A program made the translations under genes and the position numbers. From positions 1 to 9,707 of the forward strand of contig CANQCJ010000072.1 in assembly GCA_947589205.1 (NCBI GenBank): a stretch of 9,707 nt of DNA, given 5' to 3'. The number at the start of each line of letters is the position of its first letter. Positions within the stretch are counted from its first letter, which is position 1. Of this stretch, positions 1 through 5,440 are shown one piece after another. The notes under the pieces were generated by a model. The model made no database searches. It was not told the origin of the DNA and saw nothing but the letters and a program-made list of their open reading frames with translations. Source of the stretch: an uncultured Ruminococcus sp. Lineage in GTDB: Bacteria > Bacillota > Clostridia > Oscillospirales > Ruminococcaceae.

Positions 1-252
1 ATCGTCCTTTGCCGTCATAAAAAGAATAGGAATATTTTCGTCCAGTCCGCGCACCGTTTTTGCAAACTCAAACCCGTCTATACCCGGCATCATAATATCG
101 GATACGATAAGGTCAAAGGTATTTCCGTACATCGCGTCGTAGGCTTCATTTGCGGAAAGACACCCGACCGTCTGATACCCGCTGCTGTTCAGAAATGAAC
201 ATACGGTGCGGTTCAGGTCCTTGTCGTCCTCCGCCACGAGAATTTTAAACAT
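1..252 (-). CDS. OmpR-type response regulator, N-terminal receiver domain (partial)
   Basis: The 84 visible codons form a CheY-like receiver domain, the phosphorylation switch of a two-component system. It opens MFKILVAEDDKDLNRTV, with the acidic pair D9/D10 that binds Mg2+. The phospho-acceptor is D52 in the strand DLIVSDIMMPGIDG, and the switch threonine is T80 in LFMTAKDD. The remaining part, including the receiver lysine and any DNA-binding domain, lies beyond the left edge, so OmpR/PhoB membership is inferred from the receiver sequence and not seen. The start at 252 is supported by GGAGG at 264..260, seven bases upstream. A histidine kinase would normally be encoded next, outside the window. 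A shared motif suggests it may act on the small-gene unit at 393-1165. Confidence 0.9.
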   Translation of the reverse strand, partial: MFKILVAEDDKDLNRTVCSFLNSSGYQTVGCLSANEAYDAMYGNTFDLIVSDIMMPGIDGFEFAKTVRGLDENIPILFMTAKDD

Positions 253-284
253 AAAAAAACCTCCGGAAATTTTTTATTAAAAAA

Positions 285-324
285 ATTATATCATGCAAAT
301 GTTAAAGTTTTGTTTATGTTTTGG
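285..324 (-). promoter_or_regulatory. Extended -10 promoter of the response regulator with an upstream direct-repeat motif
   Basis: On the minus strand TGATATAAT gives a perfect -10 (290..285) with an extended TGn. I see no good -35, as expected for an extended -10 or activated promoter. The -35 area is instead occupied by GTTTTGTTTATGTTTTGG (plus strand, 307-324), whose GTTTT elements repeat at 11 bases, the period typical of OmpR/PhoB-family sites. Autoregulation is inferred. Confidence 0.6.
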
Positions 325-339
325 CGTTTTAAAAATTTT

Positions 340-380
340 TTTCAAAAAATTTGCGCCGCACGAAAAATTTCAAGTGCGGC
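340..380 (-). terminator. Rho-independent terminator after the small-gene unit
   Basis: On the minus strand GCCGCAC (380..374) pairs with GTGCGGC (361..355) around a 12-base loop. It is followed within a few bases by a T-rich run. It lies 13 bases after the stop of the 91-aa gene and separates that unit from the response regulator. Confidence 0.7.
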
Positions 381-392
381 GGCAAAAGGCTT

Positions 393-668
393 TTAAACCT
401 TCCCGGCGTTTTTGCTTGCTTCAACGCTTGCTCTTATCTTATCGGGAACGGGGCTGACCGCGCCCTTAGCTTCACGCCATAATTTCTCGTCATTGATCCG
501 CTTTTTAGCGTCCTCAACGGTTTCTCCGCCGCGTGCCAAAAATTTGTCCACAAATCCGTCCTCGACCTTTTTGTACGCGCCGACAACGCCTTCCTCTATC
601 TTCTTGTACCCGCCGACAACCGCGTCGGCGATCTTTTCGTTTGCTTTTACGAGCTTTGACTTTGCCAT
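393..668 (-). CDS. Small amphipathic 11-residue-repeat protein (91 aa)
   Basis: The product is a charged soluble protein without signal peptide or membrane helix. Residues 15-44 hold near-identical 11-residue units (DAVVGGYKKIE, EGVVGAYKKVE, then a partial DGFVDKFL), which would form an amphipathic helix with small hydrophobic residues on one face and Lys/Glu on the other. Such 11-mer repeats occur in LEA-like and apolipoprotein-like proteins that lie on membranes. Residues 45-91 are polar (GETVEDAKKRI...). The style resembles unnamed small proteins common in gut Clostridia; I know no established function. The start is supported by GGAGG (681..677) at eight bases. The gene begins 20 bases after the 31-aa gene ends, so it is probably the last gene of a three-gene transcript. 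Confidence 0.8.
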   Translation of the reverse strand: MAKSKLVKANEKIADAVVGGYKKIEEGVVGAYKKVEDGFVDKFLARGGETVEDAKKRINDEKLWREAKGAVSPVPDKIRASVEASKNAGKV

Positions 669-688
669 GATAAATTCCTCCTATATGT

Positions 689-784
689 TCAATATTGATT
701 TGCCGTTTTACGGCGAATGACCGCGATGACTGCCGCAGCGCTAACAACGAATGCTACAGCTGCGGAAATTATTAATTTTTTCAT
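689..784 (-). CDS. 31-aa single-pass membrane peptide
   Basis: This short frame reads MKKLIISAAVAFVVSAAAVI followed by AVIRRKTANQY. It has a Lys-rich start, a hydrophobic segment of about 20 residues (4-23) and a positive tail, as in a single-pass small membrane protein. A signal-peptide-like reading is possible, but nothing follows that could be secreted. The case for a real gene is positional. AAGGGG (798..793) sits eight bases before the ATG and overlaps the stop codon (799..797) of the 122-aa gene, so translation is probably coupled. The frame fills most of the gap to the 91-aa gene, which has its own ribosome site. The function is unknown. Confidence 0.7.
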   Translation of the reverse strand: MKKLIISAAVAFVVSAAAVIAVIRRKTANQY

Positions 785-796
785 AGTTAGAACCCC

Positions 797-1165
797 TTAT
801 TCCAATCCCTTGATAATCGGTATCAGGCAAAGCAGCAGAGCAATGCCGATAATGCCGACGATAATGCCCCAAATCAGCATATCCCAAACCATGACCATGC
901 ACATTCCCGCGCCGAAAACAAGCGCGCCGAACACGCCGAAAAGCGTTGTCCCGACAATCTTGCCGTTTAAGACGATCATGGGCTTGCCGCTCATTTTTCT
1001 GCGCACAAAAACCATCGACAGCAGTACTGCCGCCCCGACCGAGCCGACGGCGATGCCCTGCGTCAGCGCGTCCCATTCCGGCAAAAGCGTCATGCACATA
1101 CCGAGCGCGAACAGCAGTCCGCCGAGCGTACTCATAACAAGCGTTACAAAATTTTTCCTTTTCAT
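797..1165 (-). CDS. Four-helix membrane protein with internal duplication (122 aa)
   Basis: The product is an integral membrane protein with four predicted helices at roughly residues 6-28, 35-54, 72-94 and 97-118. The two halves look alike: residues 15-55 (GLLFALGMCM...) and 80-118 (ALVFGAGMCM...) each hold a GMCM motif, then a Trp-Asp or Glu-Trp-Asp turn, then a G-rich helix. This suggests duplication of a two-helix hairpin. A basic loop (RRKMSGK, 55-61) separates the halves. It resembles an uncharacterised membrane protein family I associate with gut Clostridia; I cannot name a function. The start is set by AGGAGGT (1180..1174), eight bases upstream. It is the first gene of the minus-strand unit with the 31-aa and 91-aa genes. 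Confidence 0.85.
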   Translation of the reverse strand: MKRKNFVTLVMSTLGGLLFALGMCMTLLPEWDALTQGIAVGSVGAAVLLSMVFVRRKMSGKPMIVLNGKIVGTTLFGVFGALVFGAGMCMVMVWDMLIWGIIVGIIGIALLLCLIPIIKGLE

Positions 1166-1208
1166 TTAAATGCACCTCCTAAATTTTGTTGGTTTTTCTC
1201 ACCTGCTG

Positions 1209-1264
1209 AGTATATTCTAACCCCGGAATGTTTGCGAAATTTTTGTGTTTTGTTTGAGTTTTAT
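1209..1264 (-). promoter_or_regulatory. Candidate promoter and regulator site of the three-gene unit
   Basis: On the minus strand the stretch TTAGAATATACT offers two overlapping -10 candidates, TAGAAT (1219..1214) and TATACT (1214..1209). TTCGCA (1238..1233) is a weak -35 at 18 bases from the latter. Further upstream, plus-strand GTTTTGTTTGAGTTTTAT (1247-1264) matches 14 of 18 bases of the motif in front of the response-regulator gene. It is the only promoter-like sequence near the 122-aa gene. Confidence 0.4.
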
Positions 1265-1350
1265 TAAAATTTTTCAATATCGAAAATTTTATTGGAAAAT
1301 TTTGACCGCGAAAAAATTATTAAAAAACTATAAAATTTGAAAAAATAAGC
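1265..1350. other. Very AT-rich spacer between divergent transcription units
   Basis: The stretch is almost only A and T, with repeated AAAATTTT blocks near 1267, 1284 and 1306. I see no gene or hairpin in it. It could act as a curved or UP-element-like region for the strong promoter at 1351. Confidence 0.4.
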
Positions 1351-1379
1351 TTGACAAAATCGTTGTAAGGTGATACAAT
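1351..1379 (+). promoter_or_regulatory. Strong sigma-A promoter of the T-box/thrS operon
   Basis: TTGACA (1351-1356) is a perfect -35 and lies exactly 17 bases before TACAAT (1374-1379). The -10 is extended by TGA. Transcription would begin near 1386, just before the T-box leader. Confidence 0.9.
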
Positions 1380-1385
1380 GAAATA

Positions 1386-1667
1386 TAATATCGAAAGCTA
1401 TGAGGAGAAAGTCCGCGCGGCTGATGCTCGGTGAGACAGAGAGCGTTTTCGTTTAGGCTGAAAAAAACGCATTCCGAATAAACCGCGCAAACGGATACCG
1501 CTCTCCGAGCGCGCCCAATCAGCGCCGGGTAAGTCCCGTTATAGGCTTGATGCCGTGTAAGCGGCGTGTAACGAGGCAGCCTATCGGCTGTAAATGCGGG
1601 TGGAACCGCGGCTTTTGTTTTGAAGTCGTCCCGAGTCTTTTTTGTGAAAAAAAGGACTCGGTTTTTT
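1386..1667 (+). promoter_or_regulatory. T-box riboswitch, threonine specifier (ACC)
   Basis: This leader senses uncharged tRNA-Thr. The diagnostic T-box core GGGTGGAACCGCG is at 1598-1610. I fold the antiterminator as CGGG (1597-1600) with CCCG (1630-1633), bulge TGGAACC, and GCG with CGT (1627-1629). The terminator at 1631-1667 shares bases with it. Stem I has base GGAG (1404-1407)/CTCC (1503-1506). Above the specifier loop are TCC/GGA (1412-1414/1493-1495) and GCGCGG/CCGCGC (1415-1420/1483-1488). An AGAGAG segment (1438-1443) leads into an apical stem GCGTTTT/AAAACGC (1443-1449/1464-1470). The specifier ACC is then 1497-1499, followed by the expected purine. A stem III-like hairpin pairs ATAGGCT with AGCCTAT (1541-1547/1578-1584). 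The ACC agrees with thrS downstream. TGGA in the bulge predicts a tRNA ending UCCA. Confidence 0.93.
1631..1667 (+). terminator. T-box attenuation terminator
   Basis: CCGAGTC (1631-1637) pairs with GACTCGG (1655-1661). The helix extends through a T-run/A-run inner stem and is followed by six T. Bases 1631-1633 are also needed for the antiterminator, so only one structure can form at a time. The 74 bases from here to the next gene show only the ribosome-binding site. Confidence 0.88.
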
Positions 1668-1741
1668 GTTTTTAATTTATAAGCCGGCGCGGCGGACCGG
1701 TATTTGTGCGGCTGTGACTGATGTAAGGAGGGGAGTGCGGT

Positions 1742-2116
1742 ATGCTTGCATTAAGACGAATACTTGCTGTGATCTGCTATCTTGCGATGCTCGCGGCGGA
1801 CGCGGCTGACGTTTATATCATCTATCTTTCCTACTCCGGCGGAATGACCTACGAATTCGGTATACTGCTGTTTATCCCGATATTTATTTTTTCCTATTGG
1901 ATGGCGACTTTTTTTTCGCAGCTCATTTCCGGCAAGCAAAACGGCAAGCGTATTTTCCCGCGCCTGCTCGGACGGCTGATGAATTTTCTCGGAAGCCTGA
2001 TAAGCCTTGCGCTGATAGCCTTTTGGGGATATATCTATTACATGATGACCAAAAACGCGGCGGGAAATGAAACCGACATCGCTCAGACGCTGCGGCTTTT
2101 GGCGGGGAGGGAATAA
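1742..2116 (+). CDS. Unrecognised three-helix membrane protein in the Thr T-box operon (124 aa)
   Basis: I do not recognise this family. The protein has three predicted membrane helices at about residues 8-31, 38-62 and 79-101. A basic loop (GKQNGKRIFPR, 64-74) separates helices 2 and 3, and a short polar tail follows (105-124). Tyr and Phe are frequent in the first two helices. The start is set by AAGGAGG (1725-1731), ten bases upstream. It is the first gene behind the threonine T-box and lies 73 bases before thrS on the same strand with no terminator between, so it should be induced with thrS when threonyl-tRNA is short. A role in threonine uptake would suit this regulation, but three helices is small for a transporter and no transport motif is visible. 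It may also be a passenger gene. Confidence 0.8.
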   Translation: MLALRRILAVICYLAMLAADAADVYIIYLSYSGGMTYEFGILLFIPIFIFSYWMATFFSQLISGKQNGKRIFPRLLGRLMNFLGSLISLALIAFWGYIYYMMTKNAAGNETDIAQTLRLLAGRE

Positions 2117-2189
2117 GGTATTCTTACCCGAATTTTGTCGATTTTTGAAAAGGGTTTATTAATATTTTTATAGAAAGGCGGAAATTATT

Positions 2190-4133
2190 ATGATAAAGCT
2201 TACGCTTAAAGACGGCAGTATCCGCGAGATAGAGTTGGCTATGCCCGCTTACGAGATAGTAAAGGGCATAGGCATGGGGCTTTACAAAGCGGCTTGCTGT
2301 GTAAGGATCAACGGAGAGGTGAAGGATCTGCGCACCGTTATCGACAGCGACTGCGAATTCGAGGTGCTGACCTTTGACGCAAAATCGGGCGCGGAGACGT
2401 TCAGACACACTGCAGCGCACCTTATGGCGCAGGCGGTGAAAAATCTCTACCCCGATACAAAGCTTGCAAGAGGTCCTGCGACAGAAACGGGATTTTATTA
2501 CGACTTTGAAGCCGCTAAACCGTTCGATACGGAGGATCTTGCCAAGATAGAGGCCGAGATGAAAAGGCTTGCTAAGGAGGGCTTTGAGCTGGAGCGTTTT
2601 GAGCTTAGCGAGGAGGAAGCGATCAAGCTGATGACCGAGCGCAATGAAAGCTACAAGATAGAGCTTATCGAAAAGCACGGCGGCAGGGGAGAGACGCTGA
2701 GCTTTTACAAGCAGGGCGATTTTGTCGACCTCTGCGCAGGGCCTCACCTTATGAGCGTCGCGCCGATAAAAGCCTTCAAGCTTCTTTCCTGCACCGGAGC
2801 GTACTGGGGCAAGGCGGAGGACGGCAAGCAGCTCTCGCGTATTTACGGCACGGCTTTTCCGAAAGCGTCGCTGCTCGAGGCGCATTTGAAGCAAATGGAG
2901 GAAGCGAAGCTGCGCGACCACAACAAGCTCGGCAGAGAGCTGGAATATTTCACAACGGTAGACTATATCGGTCAGGGACTGCCGATACTTCTTCCCAAGG
3001 GCGCGAAGGTCATTCAGACGCTCCAGCGCTGGATAGAGGACGAGGAATACAAGCGCGGCTATATGCTGACCAAAACGCCTTACATGGCAAAAAGAGAGCT
3101 TTACAAGATCTCAGGACACTGGGATCACTATCTTGACGGAATGTTCGTCCTCGGCGACCCGAACGATGAGACAAGGGAATGCTTTGCGTTAAGACCGATG
3201 ACCTGTCCGTTCCAGTATCAGGTATTTTTAAACAGAAAACGCAGCTACCGCGACCTGCCTATGCGCTTGGGCGAGACCTCGACGCTTTTCCGCAACGAGG
3301 ACAGCGGAGAAATGCACGGACTTATCAGAGTGCGCCAGTTCACGATCTCCGAGGGACATCTCATACTGCGTCCCGAGCAGCTTGAGGAGGAATTCCGCGG
3401 CTGTCTGGAGCTTGCGCAGTATTGCCTGAAAACCGTAGGACTTGACGAGGACGTTTCCTATCGTTTCTCCCAGTGGGATCCGCAGAGAAAGGATAAATAT
3501 GAGGGCACGCCGGAGCAGTGGGACGAGGCTCAGGCGGTGATGAAGCGCATACTCGACCATATCGGAATAGATTATGAGATAGGCATAGACGAAGCCGCGT
3601 TCTATGGTCCTAAGCTGGATATACAGATAAAGAACGTTTTCGGAAAAGAGGACACTCTTATCACTCTCCAGATAGATATGCTGCTTGCAAAGAAATTCGG
3701 CATGGAATATGTTGACGTCGACGGAAAAATGAAAACGCCGTATATTATCCACAGGACCTCTATCGGCTGCTATGAGAGAACGCTCGCGCTGCTTATCGAA
3801 AAATATTCGGGAGTGCTGCCGCTGTGGCTTGCTCCGGAGCAGGCGCGCGTACTGCCGATAAAGCCGGAAAACAACGCCTATGCCAAGGAGATAGCCGACA
3901 GGCTGGATTCTATGGGAATGCGCGTGACGGTCGACGAGCGCGATGAAAATATCGGTCCTAAGATAAAGAACGGCCGCTTCGACCGCATACCCTATCTGCT
4001 GATAGTGGGCGACAAGGAAGCCGAAAGCCGCACGGTAACGGTACGCTCCCGCAAGGAGGGCGAGCTGCCCGATATGCCGCTCGACGAGCTTGTGACAAAG
4101 CTCGTGACGGAGGTCGCCGAAAAGGCAAAATAA
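2190..4133 (+). CDS. thrS: Threonine--tRNA ligase
   Basis: ThrRS joins threonine to tRNA-Thr using ATP in the cytoplasm. The 647 residues match the usual bacterial length. The domain order is complete: TGS domain (about 1-62), editing domain with H73/H77 (HTAAH) and C182/H186 (CAGPH), class II catalytic core (about 250-545) and anticodon-binding domain (about 550-647). The core zinc ligands are C339 (PMTCP), H390 (SEGH) and H521 (IIHR). Motif 2 is around FRNEDSGEMHGLIRVR (367-382), and motif 3 around GCYERTLALL (526-535). Several signature stretches differ from the E. coli type, for example PMTCPFQYQ where PMNCPGH is usual, so it belongs to a variant branch. The start follows GAAAGGCGG (2173-2181). 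Expression should rise through the T-box at 1386-1667. The 73-base gap to the previous gene holds only a poor promoter-like pair (TTGAAA 2145, TATAGA 2169). Confidence 0.97.
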   Translation: MIKLTLKDGSIREIELAMPAYEIVKGIGMGLYKAACCVRINGEVKDLRTVIDSDCEFEVLTFDAKSGAETFRHTAAHLMAQAVKNLYPDTKLARGPATETGFYYDFEAAKPFDTEDLAKIEAEMKRLAKEGFELERFELSEEEAIKLMTERNESYKIELIEKHGGRGETLSFYKQGDFVDLCAGPHLMSVAPIKAFKLLSCTGAYWGKAEDGKQLSRIYGTAFPKASLLEAHLKQMEEAKLRDHNKLGRELEYFTTVDYIGQGLPILLPKGAKVIQTLQRWIEDEEYKRGYMLTKTPYMAKRELYKISGHWDHYLDGMFVLGDPNDETRECFALRPMTCPFQYQVFLNRKRSYRDLPMRLGETSTLFRNEDSGEMHGLIRVRQFTISEGHLILRPEQLEEEFRGCLELAQYCLKTVGLDEDVSYRFSQWDPQRKDKYEGTPEQWDEAQAVMKRILDHIGIDYEIGIDEAAFYGPKLDIQIKNVFGKEDTLITLQIDMLLAKKFGMEYVDVDGKMKTPYIIHRTSIGCYERTLALLIEKYSGVLPLWLAPEQARVLPIKPENNAYAKEIADRLDSMGMRVTVDERDENIGPKIKNGRFDRIPYLLIVGDKEAESRTVTVRSRKEGELPDMPLDELVTKLVTEVAEKAK

Positions 4134-4147
4134 AAAACAAACAAAAA

Positions 4148-4183
4148 GGACTGCCGCAATTGAGATCGGCAGTCCGTTTTTTT
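4148..4183 (+). terminator. thrS: Rho-independent terminator of thrS
   Basis: GGACTGCCG (4148-4156) pairs perfectly with CGGCAGTCC (4167-4175) around a ten-base loop. One G and seven T (4177-4183) follow. It begins 14 bases after the thrS stop. Confidence 0.93.
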
Positions 4184-4221
4184 ATTCTTAAAATCGAGAA
4201 AAATCATCGTTGAAAAATATT

Positions 4222-4297
4222 GCAGGAAAAAAGCAATATCAAAATATCAGCAGGGAAAAAAGCAATATCAAATATCAACAGGGGGGGAAAAAAAGCG
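4222..4297. repeat. Degenerate 28-base tandem repeat
   Basis: Two 28-base units lie head to tail: GCAGGAAAAAAGCAATATC plus AAAATATCA (4222-4249), and GCAGGGAAAAAAGCAATATC plus AAATATCA (4250-4277). A third, partial unit (4278-4297) has a run of seven G, seven A and GC before it dissolves into the hairpin that follows. The copies differ mainly in homopolymer length, which points to slippage. No function is evident; the array lies between two convergent genes. Confidence 0.75.
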
Positions 4298-4341
4298 AAG
4301 CTTTTTTTCAGTTTTTAAAAGCCGGCTAGGCTTTTAAAAAC
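4288..4341 (-). terminator. Tandem terminator-like hairpins after the hydrolase gene
   Basis: Two hairpins abut the minus-strand gene. The first is a perfect 13-bp stem GTTTTTAAAAGCC (4341..4329) with GGCTTTTAAAAAC (4323..4311), starting directly after the TAG stop. The second pairs AAAAAAAGC with GCTTTTTTT (4308..4288) around a three-base loop, giving a T-run on either strand. As both are symmetrical, they could also stop leftover transcription arriving from thrS. Confidence 0.75.
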
Positions 4342-5328
4342 CTATCCCCAATATTCTGACCAGATGTTGAAGTAGCCCCAGGGGATCTTGTAGGAGTAGG
4401 CTACCTTGCTTCCGCTCGGCTTGTATCCGGAGTTTGACCAGTAGAATATGTTGTCGTCATGCTTTATATCGTCTATCGTAACCTTGTCGTAAAGCGCGCC
4501 GTAAACTGCGAGCTTAACGGTCTTGGTGCAGTTGGCATAGGATGCGCCGTCTCTTGCGAGACCGTAGTCGGACATGAAGCCGCCGCTTGAATAGATAACG
4601 CTCTGTACGGAATTGTAATTCCTGTAATAGGGCGACCAGAGACCGTCGTCAAGATATTTGGCTGCTTCGTATCTGTTTACCACACAGTCGGCAACGTGTA
4701 CTATAGGCTCGTTCCACATATCGTCGTTTATACCGCCGACCTCGTGATAAACTATGCGGCAGATAGCCTGCCAGCCCGCGCTGTCAAAATCTATCCTCGA
4801 GGTCGAGATCCTTTGAACGCTTGAAAAAGGACCCTTGACGCCGGCCGCGATACCTCTTACCTTAAACTGATAGGCGGTGTTTCTGCTGAGCTTCTTTACC
4901 GTATAGGAGGTAACGTCCGCAAAGACCGTCTTGTATTTTGTCCAGGACTTGTATTTTCCGCCTTTTATGTAGATCTGATACCTTTCGGCGTTTTCAACGG
5001 GCTTCCAGCTGAGCCTTATGCAACTGGTCTGCTTGCCGTAGGGGTGAGTAGAAGCACTGTCGTATTTCGACTCGGACTTCATTTTCACCTTAGCGATCTC
5101 CGCTTCGCCTGCGCTTATCGAGGACTGCTCGTCAGCCGCCGCATGGGAAATAACAGCAGGAGAAGCCGTTACCATTACAACAGCCGCAAAAAGAGAAGCG
5201 GCTATTCTTTTTAAATGTGAGAGCTTACTGTTGGGATCTGTCATGTCGTTTAGCTTAATTGTCCGCATTTGCGCGAACAAAAGCGATACACACCCTTTCT
5301 TGAATTTTTTGCGCCTTTTATGACGCAT
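4342..5328 (-). CDS. Secreted fibronectin-III protein with SleB-like cell-wall hydrolase domain
   Basis: The product is probably exported and acts on peptidoglycan. In the 328-aa frame, residues 40-65 form a signal peptide (basic LKR, hydrophobic core, then SHAAA before the mature start). Residues about 80-176 are a fibronectin type III domain (IRLSWKPVENAERYQIYI... TAYQFKVRGI). Residues about 187-322 resemble Hydrolase_2/SleB: ICRIVYHEVGG with E196 in the place of the SleB catalytic glutamate, VADCVVNRY (212-220), and SVQSVIYSSGGF (240-251) matching the usual 'Viy..gqF'. Similarity is distant, so the enzyme class is tentative. The start is uncertain: the ATG at 5328 has no ribosome site. A TTG at 5280 follows AAAGGGTG by nine bases, and ATGs at 5268 and 5244 are possible; 5244 would give a normal signal-peptide length. 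It is transcribed from the promoter at 5434-5462. Confidence 0.8.
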   Translation of the reverse strand: MRHKRRKKFKKGCVSLLFAQMRTIKLNDMTDPNSKLSHLKRIAASLFAAVVMVTASPAVISHAAADEQSSISAGEAEIAKVKMKSESKYDSASTHPYGKQTSCIRLSWKPVENAERYQIYIKGGKYKSWTKYKTVFADVTSYTVKKLSRNTAYQFKVRGIAAGVKGPFSSVQRISTSRIDFDSAGWQAICRIVYHEVGGINDDMWNEPIVHVADCVVNRYEAAKYLDDGLWSPYYRNYNSVQSVIYSSGGFMSDYGLARDGASYANCTKTVKLAVYGALYDKVTIDDIKHDDNIFYWSNSGYKPSGSKVAYSYKIPWGYFNIWSEYWG

Positions 5329-5361
5329 AGAATAATGTATTCGTTTTTGTCACGTTAAAAT

Positions 5362-5440
5362 TTGTAACCGAATGGCTGACAAAAGTAATAACAAGCTCTT
5401 AAAGGTTACAACCCGATTACAAATCATAAATCAATTGTAA
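5362..5440. promoter_or_regulatory. Cluster of four TTGTAA/TTACAA boxes
   Basis: The hexamer occurs at 5362-5367 (within TTGTAACC), 5406-5411 (within GGTTACAA), 5417-5422 and 5435-5440. The middle two are one helical turn (11 bases) apart, and the last covers the -10 of the hydrolase promoter. The first two are inverted relative to each other and could also pair in the leader RNA. Operator function is inferred. Confidence 0.45.

Noticed and set aside
741..1175. 144-aa minus-strand open frame overlapping the 122-aa membrane protein
   Set aside because: Low-complexity Arg/His-rich translation, no ribosome site; the other frame has clear membrane helices and an AGGAGGT.
1402..1420. GAGGAGAAAGTCCG resembling the RNase P RNA 5' signature
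   Set aside because: No other RNase P elements such as ACAGNRA follow, and the T-box core downstream explains the leader.
1482..1484. Alternative ACC specifier in the T-box
   Set aside because: Its C residues pair in the GCGCGG/CCGCGC helix of my fold; the ACC at 1497-1499 lies in the unpaired loop above the GGAG/CTCC base.
2135..2174. Separate promoter for thrS
   Set aside because: Best pair is TTGAAA/TATAGA, far weaker than the other promoters in the window; kept only as a possibility in the thrS entry.
2124..2921. 265-aa minus-strand open frame antisense to thrS
   Set aside because: Lies opposite the well-supported TGS and editing domains of ThrRS; the translation has no recognisable motif.
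4222..4297. CRISPR array
   Set aside because: Units are directly adjacent without spacers and differ by homopolymer length; it is a simple tandem repeat.
5329..5433. c-di-AMP (ydaO) riboswitch in the leader of the wall hydrolase gene
   Set aside because: Such riboswitches often precede wall hydrolases, but the leader is too short and AT-rich and lacks the conserved G-rich segments.
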